From assembly GCF_900116635.1 (NCBI RefSeq), contig NZ_FPBJ01000013.1, forward strand, positions 1 through 64,000: a stretch of DNA of 64,000 nt, in the 5' to 3' direction. Numbering within the stretch: position 1 is the first letter of the stretch; the number at the start of each line of letters is the position of its first letter. Shown one piece after another: positions 48,401-60,400 of the stretch. A model generated the notes under the pieces. The model did no database searches and had not been told where the DNA came from. It was given only the letters and a program-made list of their open reading frames with translations. Source of the DNA: Xenorhabdus koppenhoeferi. Its GTDB lineage: Bacteria; Pseudomonadota; Gammaproteobacteria; Enterobacterales; Enterobacteriaceae. Made by a program: the position numbers and the translations under genes.

Positions 48401-51400
48401 CGCTCCGCCGTCAGTTCAGGGCGATTCAGATAACCGCGGGCAACGCCATCGCCCCCAATATAGATTTCACCCGCCGCTCCGATGGGAACGGGCCGGCCCA
48501 GTTTGTCCAGAATATAGATGCGGGTATTGCTGATAGGCTGTCCGATAGGGAGTGTTCCGTTTTCATCTTCGATCACTGGAATGTCGTAGGCCGTGGCGAA
48601 TGTGGTGGTTTCTGTCGGCCCGTAAACATGCAGCAGGTGGGCGGGGGCCTGTTCCGCTTTCAGGCGGATGGCGGCCCGGTGATCACTTTTTTCGCCCCCG
48701 AACAGGACATAACGCAGGCCTGACAGCGACGGGGCAATTAAACTTGCATATTGGTTAAACAGGGCCGTGGTCAGGAACAGGGCGCTGACTTTTTCTGCTG
48801 ACAGGCACTGACCAAAATGGGCAGGTTGTAACAGGGTTTTTTCCGGTATCAGCAGAAGACGGGCACCATGAACTAAACCTGACCAGACTTCCCACGTGGC
48901 GGCATCAAATGAAATATTGGCACAATGGGCGATGCAGTCATCGGGACCGATATCGGCAAAGCCATTATTGATAATCAGGCGCAGGACACTGCGGTGCTCG
49001 ACCATCACGCCTTTCGGCTGTCCGGTGGAACCGGAGGTGTAGATCACATAGGCCAGATGGCGGGATGTCAGCCCGAGAGCCGGCGTGTCAGGATTATTGT
49101 CCGGCAGGGTTTCAAGGAACAGCGCCTGATTATCGAGCAATATTGTCGGGATGGTGCGGGGCATGGTGCGGGTCAGTTTTCCAGCCTGTGCTGTCTGGGT
49201 CAGTAAAGCCACGGGAGCAGCATCTTCAAGCATATAAGCCAGCCGTTCAGCCGGATAGGTCGGATCAAGCGGTACATAGGCTCCGCCCGCCTTGAGGATG
49301 GCGAGTATCCCCGCCACCATGTCCGGACTGCGTTCGAGGCAAAGGGCGACCCGATCATCCGGCCGTACCCCCAGTGCCATCAGGTGATGAGCCAGACGGT
49401 TGGCACGCCGGTTGAGTTCACCATAGCTTATCCGTTGCTCTTCAAATATGACGGCGATGGCCTCGGGGCGTTGGGCGGCCTGCGCTTCAAACAGTTGTTG
49501 CAGGGTCTTGTCCTGCGGATAGGGGGCATCCGTCTGGTTCCAGCTCTCTAGCAGACAGCGCTCCTGTGCAGACAGGATATCAAGCCCGGACAGCGGTTGT
49601 TTCTGGTTTGCCACGAAGGCGGCCAGTACTTGTTGATAGATGCCAGCCAGTCTCACGATGCTGGCTTCGTTAAACAGGCTGACGGCGTAATTCAGGCATC
49701 CGCTGATATTGGCTTGCCCGTCGGACAGGGACAGGCTCAGGTCAAATTTGGCCGGGCTGTATAAGTTTTCACCCATCGTAACCGGACGGAACGGAAGATT
49801 GGCTCCTTTTGGCTGGCTATCACCAAAATTTTGTAAACTGAACATCACCTGAAAAATCGGGTGACGGGAAGTGTCACGTTCGATATCCAGTGCTTCAACC
49901 AGTTGTTCAAACGGCATATCCTGATGGGCTTTGGATTCTATAATCAACTGATGAATCTGCTCAATCAGCGTTTCCACACTGGCGCTTTGTTGAAGCTGAG
50001 TTCTTAAGGCCATTGAGTTAACGAACATACCGATCAGGGGCTGGGTTTGGGCATGGTGTCGGTTATCGGTAGGTGTACCCAGCACAATGTCATCCTGACC
50101 GGATAATGTTGCCAGCGTGACATAAAAACCACTGAGCAGCACGGTATACAGGGTGGTTTCCTGCGTTTTTGCCAAATCCCTTAACTGGTTTGATAAGCGG
50201 CTCTCCAGTGTAAAACCGAAGTCACGACCCTGATAATTCACCTGAGCCGGTCTGGGATGATCTGCGGGTAAGTCCAGCGGATCATAATCGGCCAGAATTT
50301 GTCGCCAATAGGCAAGCTGGTGTTCACCGGTATCACCCTGTAAATAATCCCGCTGCCATGCGGCATAGTCACCATAGGAGATATCCAGAGGCGGCAGTTG
50401 GCTGTCGCGGCCTTCTGACAGGGCATGATAAAGCGCTGCCAGTTCATCCATAAAAATATCGGCTGACCAGCCATCAAAGGCGATATGGTGCCACAACATT
50501 AACAGGTAATGCTTATCACAGGTCTGATAATGACACAGACGCAGGCTGGGTTCGGTGGTCAGATCAAAGGGAATGGCGATTTCATCCCGCACTGTGTCCA
50601 TCAGCCTGTCAATATCGTCACAGGACAGTATTGGCTGGATGACCAAACGCTTGTCTAACTTATGCTGGTGGATTTGCCCATTATCACGATTGAGGTACAC
50701 CATTTTTATCACCGTATGGCGTTCAGCCAATTGGTTAATGGCGGTTTCTAGCAGGGGCAGGCAGGCATCGTTATCCAACTGAACCAGATAAGGAATATGG
50801 TAGGTGGAGCTGCCTTGTTCAAACTGCTCGATAAATAACATCCTCTCTTGGGCAAACGAGAGCGGGTAGTGTTCGGCATTCAGGTGAGGAATAACCGTAC
50901 AGGTTTGTTGCCCCGGTTGTTCTCTGTTTATAGCATCTGCCAGACCCGCGATGGTTTTCAGCTCAAACAACTGAGCCAGTGTGATATCTGTTGCCAAACG
51001 CTGGCGGATCGCGGCCGTCAGTTTAATGGCCATCAGGGAGTTGCCGCCAATCCGGAAAAAGTTATCGTCAATGCCAATCTGCTCCAGCCCCAGGATATGC
51101 TGCCAGATGGCACAAAGCTGGGTTTCCAGTGCATTGCGGGGCGCGACATAATGGTTTTGGTTTTCCCATACCGGCTCTGGCAGGGCACTGCGATCCAGTT
51201 TACCGTTCAGTGTCAGCGGTATGGATGTAATGCGGGTAAAACTGACGGGGATCATGTATTCCGGCAATCGGGCGGAAAGGTAATTAATTAACGTCTCATC
51301 GGACAGTTCGCTGTCTGTGACCAGATAGGCTGCCAGTACATCATGGTCTTTGTGCTGACGGGCAATCACCACGGTCTGTTTCACCTGCGGATGGGAAGCC

Positions 51401-54400
51401 AAGATGCTTTCAATTTCCCCCAATTCAATGCGGTAGCCGCGGATCTTGACCTGAAAGTCATTGCGTCCCAGATATTCCAGCTCACCGTTCGGTAACCAGC
51501 GTACCAAATCGCCTGTTTTATACAGACGGGTGTAACCGTGGGTTTTGTCTTCTGTGCTGGCAAACGGATTCTCTATAAAACGTTCCGCCGTCAGTTCAGG
51601 CCGGTTTAAATAACCCCGTGCCAGTCCGGCACCACCGACATACAGCTCTCCGGGGGCACCAATCGGGGCAAGATGACCGAAACTGTCCAACACATAGGCT
51701 GAGATGTCGCTTAGCGACCGACCAATATTGGAGGCTGTTGATGTATCGTCTTTTGTTAATTTTTTATAGGTAACATGAACCGTGGTTTCGGTGATCCCAT
51801 ACATGTTGACCAAAACGGGAGTGTGATCCCCATACTTCGCCCACCACGGATGCAACTGAACCTGATTCAGCTTATCGCCGCCAAAAATCACCAGCCGAAG
51901 ATAGGGATAGGCTGCATTAGTATTCAATGAGGTATCAACAAAGGCATAAAATGCCCCCGGGGTTTGGTTCAGGACAGTCACTTTCTGGTCTGAGCAGAGC
52001 CGGCTGAACTGAACGAAATCTTTTGTGCACTCAATGGTAGGAATGACCAGGCATCCACCATAGAGTAATGCCCCCCACAACTCCCATACGCTGAAATCAA
52101 AGGTGTAGGCATGGTACAGCACCCAAGTATCATGGTGGTTAAATTGATATTGCTCTTGAGTGGCAGTAAATAAACGCACCACATTATGGTGGGTCTGCAA
52201 TACGCCTTTAGGTTTTCCGGTCGTGCCTGAGGTGTAGATGACGTACACCAGATCATCCGCACGGCTCATCGGTACAGGATTCTCTCCTGAGTAGCGGGTG
52301 GTCACGCTCTGGTCATCAGCTGCGATCAGGATGGGGCGATCAGACAGTGGCCGGGTGTATTCTGCCAGTGCGGCCAGATAGCGTTGCTGGGTCAGTATGC
52401 ACGGAGTCTGGCTATCTTGCAGAATAAAATCGACACGTTCTGGTGGGTATTCCGGCGAAATGGGTACATAAGCGCCGCCAGCTTTCAGCACGGCCAGAAT
52501 ACTGATGACCATCTCCAGACTGCGGTCGAGATACAAGGCAATAAGTGTATTGACTGGCATTGGTTTATGGTGCTGTTGCTGATAGTTTTCACGAAGCACT
52601 GAAGCCAGTTTATTTGCCCGTTCGTTAAGCTCGCGGTAGGTTAATGCTTCTCCTTCAAACACCAGCGCCACGTTATCCGGTGTAGCCGTAACTTGGGCTT
52701 CAAACCGTTGTTGCAAAGTCTGGTCTTGGGAATAGGGGGCAAAGTCAGCCGGGTTCCATGTGTGCAGCAGGGTATGGTGTTCTTGTGCGGAGAGGATATC
52801 AAGTTCAGAAAGCGCTTGTTTCTGGTCTGTCACGAAAGCGGTAAGCACCCGTTGGTAAATATCAGCCAGTCTTATGATGGAGGCTTCGTCAAACAGACTG
52901 ATGGCATAATTCAGGTATCCGCTGATGTTGGCCTGCCCGTCGGACAGAATCAGGTTCAGATCAAATTTGGCCGCACTGTATAAGGTTTCGTCCATCGCAA
53001 CCGGACTGAACGGTAACCTGAGCCTGTTTGGCTGACTTTCATCAAAATTCTGTAAGGTGAACATCACCTGAAAAATCGGATGGCGGGAAGTATCACGTTC
53101 TGTTCCCAGCGCTTCAACCAGTTGCTCAAACGGCATGTCCTGATGGGCTTTGGATTCCGTAACCAACTGATGAATCTGTCCGATCAGTGTTTCCACACTG
53201 TTGGTTTGCTGGAGCTGTGCTCTCAATACCAGAGAATTGACAAACATACCAATCAGGGGCTGAGTCTGGGTATGATGGCGGTTGTCCGCAGGCGTACCCA
53301 GCACAATGTCATCCTGACCGGATAATTTTGCCAGCGTGACATAAAAACCACTGAGCAACACGGTATACAGGGTGGTTTCCTGTGCTTTTGCCAGATCCCT
53401 TAACTGGTTTGATAAGCGACTCTCCAGTGTAAAATTGAAGTCCCGGCCTTGATAATCGACATGGGCGGGACGGAGCCGGTCAGTCGGCAGAGCCAGTGGC
53501 TCATAACCCGCCAGAATTTGTTGCCAATAGGCAAGCTGACATTCACCGGTATCACCCTGTAAATAATCCCGCTGCCATACAGCATAATCGCCATAGGAGA
53601 TATCCAGAGGCGGCAGTTGGCTGTCACGGTCTTCTGACAAGGCATGGTAAAGCTCTGCCAGTTCATCCATAAAGATATTGGCTGACCAGCCATCAAAGGC
53701 GATATGGTGCCACATCATTAACAGGTAATGCTTATCGCGGGTCTGTTGTTTATTGTTGATCTGATAATGACGCAGGCGCAGGCTGGGTTCAGTGGTCAGA
53801 TCAAATGGGATGGCGATTTCAGCACGTACTGTGTCCATCAGTCTGTCAATATCGTCACAGGGTGGTGTTTGCCGGATGACTAAACGGCTGTTCAGCCGCT
53901 GCTGGTGTAGGTGTCCGTCATCGTGATTGAGGTACACCATCTTTATCACCGTATGGCGTTCAGCCAATTGGTTAATGGCGGTTTCTAGCAGGGGCAGGCA
54001 GGCATCGTTATCCAACTGAACCAGATAAGGAATATGGTAGGTGGAGCTGCCTTGTTCAAACTGCTCGATAAATAACATCCTCTCTTGGGCAAACGAGAGC
54101 GGATAGTGTTCGGCATTCAGGTGAGGAATGACCGTACAGGTTTGTTGCCTCGGTTGTTCTCTGTTTATAGCATCTGCCAGACCCGCGATGGTTTTCAGCT
54201 CAAACAATTGAGCCAGTGTGACATCGGTTGCCAAATTTTGGCGGATCGCGGTCGTCAGCTTAATAGCCATCAGGGAGTTGCCGCCAATCCGGAAAAAATT
54301 ATCGTCAATGCCGACAGATTCCAGCCCCAGAACATCCTGCCAGATGGCACAAAGCTGGGTTTCCAGTGCATTGCGGAGGGCGGAATAACTGTTTTGGTTT

Positions 54401-57400
54401 TTCCACATGGGTTCTGGCAGGGCACGGCGATCCAGTTTACCGTTCAGCGTTAATGGTATGGAGGCAATGCGGGTAAAGCTTGCGGGGATCATGTATTCCG
54501 GCAAACAGGCAGAAAGTTGCTTAATCAGGTTTTCATCGGGCAGTTCGCCGTCCGTGACCAGATAGGCTGCCAGTACATCATGGCCTTTGTGCTCACGAGT
54601 AATCACCACGGCCTGTTTTATTTGCGGGTGGGAAGCCAGAACTTTTTCAATTTCGCCTAATTCAATACGGTAACCACGGATCTTGACCTGAAAATCATTG
54701 CGTCCCAGATATTCCAGCTCACCGTTTGGCAGCCAGCGCACCAAATCGCCGGTTTTATACAGGCGGGTGTAACCGTGGGTTTTGTCTTCTGCGCTGGCAA
54801 ACGGATTCTCTATAAAACGTTCCGCCGTCAGTTCAGGCCGGTTTAAATAACCCCGTGCCAATCCCGCACCACCGACATACAGCTCTCCCGGTGTACCGAT
54901 TGGGGATAGATTACCGTAACTATCAAGAACGTAGAGGCGGGCGTTATTAATAGCCTTACCAATATTGGTAGCAATATCCCCATGTTGATACAGTTTTTCG
55001 GTCGCACAAACGGTGACTTCTGTCGGACCATAAGAATTCAATATCTGGCTGTGACGGCTAAAGTGGTCAAGAAAATCCACAGAAGGAGCTTCTCCCGCCG
55101 TAACCAATACCTGCAAGGAGGGAAATTCAGTTTCAGTTAATAATTTCAGTATGGCTGGCGGTAATGCAGCTATTTGAATGCCTTCTTGCTGAATGAGTTC
55201 TGCAATGGCAGGAAGGTGGCGCTCTTTTTCACTGCAAATGTAAATCGTCAGTCCATTAAATAAACTGGGGAATAATTCGAAAACAGAACCATCAAAGATG
55301 TAATTGGCAAACATCAATGCCTTGTTTCTGTTTGGTGCATTAAAGAATTTGGCCTGTGCAGCCGCCATATGTATGACATTTCTGTGCTCTGTCATGACCC
55401 CTTTTGGCTGTCCTGTAGTTCCAGAGGTATAAATGATATAAGCCAGATCGGTCGGTTGGTTGATCTGTACCGGATTTTCCACAGGCTGGCTTGCGATGAT
55501 TGTCTGATCATCTGCCGCTATCAGTGTGGGTTGTTCAGCGAATGCTTGAGTGTATTCCGCCAGTGTCGCCAGATATCGTTTTCGGGAAATGATACATAGC
55601 GTCTGGACATCTTGCAGAATGAAATTGACACGCTCTGCCGGATACGCCGGCAAAATGGGCACATAAGCGCCGCCTGCTTTCAGCACCGCAAGGATACTGA
55701 CCACCATTTCCAGACTGCGATCAAGATAGAGGGCTATTGGTGTATCTGCTTGCAAGGGTGCATCAAGCCGTTGCTGATAATGTTCACGAATAACCCCAGC
55801 CAGTTGGTTTGCCCGTTCGTTGAGTTGATGATAAGTGAGCGTTTCCCCCTCAAATACCAGTGCCACGTTATTCGGTGTCTGTTCTACCTGAGCTTCAAAC
55901 AGTTGTTGCAGGGTTTTATCCTGTGGATAAGGTGTATTGGTTTGGTTCCACGTGTGCAGCAAGGTATGGCGTTCCTGTACGGATAGAAGCTCAAGTTCAG
56001 AAAGCGTTTGTTTCTGATTTGCGACGAATGCGATCAGCACCTGTTGGTAGATGTCGGTGAGCCGGATGATGGTGGTTTCATCAAACAGAGTGACGGCGTA
56101 ATTGAGGCTGCCGGTAAGGCTGTCTTGCTTATCGGAAATAAATAGGCTCAGGTCAAACTTGGCTGGGCTGTACAGCGGTGTATCGGCCTGAACCGGACTG
56201 AATGGCAGACGGTTGTCTGACGGGTATTCTCCGAAGCTCTGTAACCCAAACATCACCTGAAAAATAGGGTGACGAGAGGTATCACGCTCAACCTGCAAGG
56301 TATCCACTAATTGCTCAAATGGAATATCCTGATGCCTCTTGGCTTCAATGATGGCTGAGTGGATTTGTCGAATCAGGGCTTCTACGCTGGTGGTTTGTTG
56401 AAGCTGCGTTCTCAATACCAGTGAATTGACAAACATACCAATCAGGGGCTGGGTTTGCGCATGATGGCGGTTGTCCGCAGGCGTACCCAGCACAATGTCC
56501 TCTTGTCCTGATAATTTTGCCAGTGTGACATAAAAACCACTGAGCAAAACGGTATACAGGGTGGTTTCCTGTGCTTTTGCCAAATCCCTTAACTGGTTTG
56601 ATAGTGTACTCTCCAACGTAAAGTTGAAGTCACGGCCCTGATAGTCAACATGGGTCGGTCGGGGGCGATCAGTTGGTAAACCCAGAGGTTCATAACCCGT
56701 CAATGTTTGCTGCCAATATGTCAGTTGGCGCTCCCTGATTTCACCCTGTAAATAATCCCGCTGCCATGCGGAATAGTCGCCATAAGTGATATCCAGAGGC
56801 GGTAATTGGCTGTCACGGCCTGCTTGTAAAGCTTGATAAGTCTCTGACAATTCATCCATAAAAATATCAACAGACCAACCATCAAAGGCGATGTGATGCC
56901 ACAAGAACAAGACATAGTGCTGAGTTGCTACTTGTTGATCTGCGATTTGTTGATCTGTTATTTGATAATGATACAGGCGCAAACCTGACTCGGTTGAGAG
57001 ATCAAATGGAGTGAACAGGTCAGTGTGTACGGTTTCCATCAGTTCATCAATGTCATTGCAGGACTGTATCCTGAACGTAATCCGGCCTGTCAACACATGT
57101 TGATAATCATGACCATCATCGTGAGTGCGGTATACCGTCTTCATCACGGGGTGACGGTCAATCACTCGATTAATGGCATCTTCCAGTAGCGGCAGTTTGG
57201 CACTGCTATTGAGTTGTACCAAATAGGGAATATGGTACATGTTGGCACCCTGTTCAAAACGCTCGATAAACAACATGCGCTCTTGGGCAAATGACAGGGG
57301 GTAATGTTCCAGCTCAATATGGGGAATAACGGTGTCTATCTGCTGTCCCATATGGACAGCCAGTCTGGCGATGGTTTTTAACTCGAATACTTGAGCCAGT

Positions 57401-60400
57401 GAAACTTCTCGTTCCAATACGCGCCGAATGGCGGCGATAAGCTGAATTGCCATCAGGGAGTTACCCCCAACCCGGAAGAAATTATCGTCAATACCGATAC
57501 GCTCCAGTCCCAAAACATCCTGCCAGATAACACAAAGCTGCGTTTCCAATACATTACGGGGAGCGATGTAATTGTCTTGATTTCCCCACATCGGTGCTGG
57601 CAGAGCGCGATGATCCACTTTGCCGTTCAGTGTTAAGGGGATAGTTTCAATATAGGTAAAGCTGGTGGGTATCATATATTCCGGCAGACAGGCGGAGAGA
57701 TACCCTATTAATATTTCATCGGACAGCTCATTCTCTGTACCTTCTGTGATCAGATACGCTGCCAGAACTTTGTTCCCTTTATGTTCATGGTCAATCACGA
57801 CGGCCTGTTTTACTTGTGGATGTGAAGCGAGGACGCTTTCAATTTCTCCCAGCTCAATGCGGTAACCGCGGATCTTGACCTGAAAGTCATTGCGCCCCAG
57901 ATATTCCAGTTCACCATTTGGCAACCAGCGTACCAAATCACCGGTTTTATACAGGCGGGCATGACCCTTTGCTCTGTCTTCTGCGGTGGCGAAAGGATTT
58001 TCCACAAAACGTTCTGCGGTCAGTTCAGGCCGGTTTAAATAACCCGCAGCCAGACCGGCACCACCGATATACAGTTCACCCGGTGCTCCGATAGGCACAA
58101 GATGACCGGAACGGTTCAATACATAGGCATGCAGATCGTTTAACGGCAGACCAATGTTGGAGGCTGTTACTGTGTCGTCTTTTGTTAATTTTTTACAGGT
58201 AACATGGACAGTGGTTTCTGTTATCCCATACATATTGATTAAGCCTGGTGACTGATCGCCATAATTGTCCCACCAAGGCTTCAATTGCACAGGATTGAGT
58301 TTATCTCCGCCGAAAATTACATAGCGAAGATCAGGGAATTCAGCACTTATATTCAGTGAGGCATTAATAAAGGCATAAAATGCTCCCGGAGTTTGGTTCA
58401 GAACAGTGACTTTCTGATGCGAACAGAGTTGGCTAAATCTGGCAAAATCTTTTGTGCATTCTGCGGTTGGAATAATCAGCCGCCCGCCATAAAGCAGGGC
58501 ACCCCATAGCTCCCAGACACTGAAATCAAAGGTATAGGTATGGTAAAGAACCCAGGTATCCTTCTGGTCAAATTGATAATGCTTTTGGGTAGCCGTAAAT
58601 AAACGTGAAACATTATGGTGAGTCTGCAACACGCCTTTCGGCTGCCCGGTTGTTCCTGATGTGTAGATGACATAAGCAAGATCGGCAGACGTATTTATCT
58701 GAGCAAGGTTTTCGACTGGCTGGCTTTCCGTTAATAAACCATTATCCACAGCGAGTGATTTGGGTTGGGTAACCAGTGATTGTGTATACCTTTTCAGTGC
58801 CATTAAATACTGTTGTTGCGTTATTACACAGGGAGATTGTGTATCTTCCAGAATAAACTGCACTCGTTCGGTTGGGTATTCCGGTGAAATGGGCACATAA
58901 GCACCACCGGCTTTCAGCACCGCCAGAATACTGATAACCATCTCCAGACTGCGGTCAAGATAGAGGGCTATCAACGTACCTGCTTGCATTGGTGCCCCAT
59001 TTTGTTGCTGACACTGTTCGCGGATAACACAAGCTAACTGATTCGCCCGTTCATTGAGCTGGCGGTAGGTCAGCGTTTCACCTTCAAATATCAACGCTAC
59101 GTTATCGGGTGTACTTACCGCCTGTACTTCAAACTGTTGTTGCAAGGTGTCAAGTTGCAAGGTTTCATTTTGTGAATAGAGTGGGTCAGTTTGATTCCAA
59201 GTATGCAGCAGAGTCTGACGCTCTTGTTCTAATAAAATAGGGAGTTCATTCACTAAAGAGAAAGGTTTATCAATAAGAGCAATAAATAAACGCTCAAGTC
59301 GCTCAAGCATGTTATTTACATCTGAATCACTAAAATATTGCTGTGAATAATTAATCGTTATTTTTAATTCCTGATCATTCCCATAATCCTTTAACCGAAA
59401 AATGACCGGATGGTTACTGATTGTCGGATGTATGTGGTAATGATGAATACCGGCAAATTCAGTATCAGGCTCTGAAAACTTTTCGTAAGCGATAAGGATA
59501 TTAGGTAAAAAAAAACCTTGATTGTTGGCTATTCGGGCAAGATGAGACTGAGGGAATGAGCAATGTTGGTAACTACTTTTTATTGATGACTCTATGTGTT
59601 TAATTTGTTCTGCCACACTGGCTGTGTCGGAAATAGGGCAATGCACCGGATACACATTTGCCTGCATTCCGATGGTGGATTTTTCTGATTTTGTCTTTCT
59701 GCCGTGTGTAACAGTGTTAAAGGTCAATTCTTGTTGCCCTGTTAGTGCGGACATCATAATACTGACAAGACACGAAAAAACGGAGCTAAGATTACTTTTG
59801 TTTTTTTCACAAAAAGCATATAGGGATTTTTTAACGGAAAGCGGTAATGTAATCGTTTTGTTACTGAAGCCGGTGCTCTGATAATAAGGTGTTAATTGGT
59901 GCGATTCATTTTCTTTTAAGAAATTATACCAATAGTTATTATCTTTTTTGTAATTAGGTGAGTTTAAATACTCTCTTGCTTTGGTTACAGAGTCTAAATA
60001 TTGAGGAATTTCGGATAACCAAGCTGTTGAAGTCCCATTTTTAAGGCATGAATATAACTGATGGACATATTGATGCAGGCGGAATAAACCTAATGCATCA
60101 ATGATGATATGATGAAATTTAGTGAAGAAATAATATTTCTCGTCGTTAATGGTGATCAATGAAGCGTGATATAGGGTTTCATTCGGAAAATTGATAGGAA
60201 TATCAACTTGCTGCTGTAGCCAAAGTTTCACTTTTTCTTCAGTAGCTGACTGCATTGAAAAATCTTGAATTGTGATTATTCCTGCTTCCGCTTTATTCTC
60301 AATACATTGTAGGGCTTCATGATCTGAATTAATCGACATATGCAACCGTAGTACATCGATATGCTGGTACAAAAGATCCCATGCCTGTTGCAAAATCGCG

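Noticed and set aside
46014..54453. Numerous long frames antisense to the giant NRPS and the irp genes
   Set aside because: They mirror the coding strand's composition, lack ribosome sites and repeat with the modules, as expected for shadow frames.
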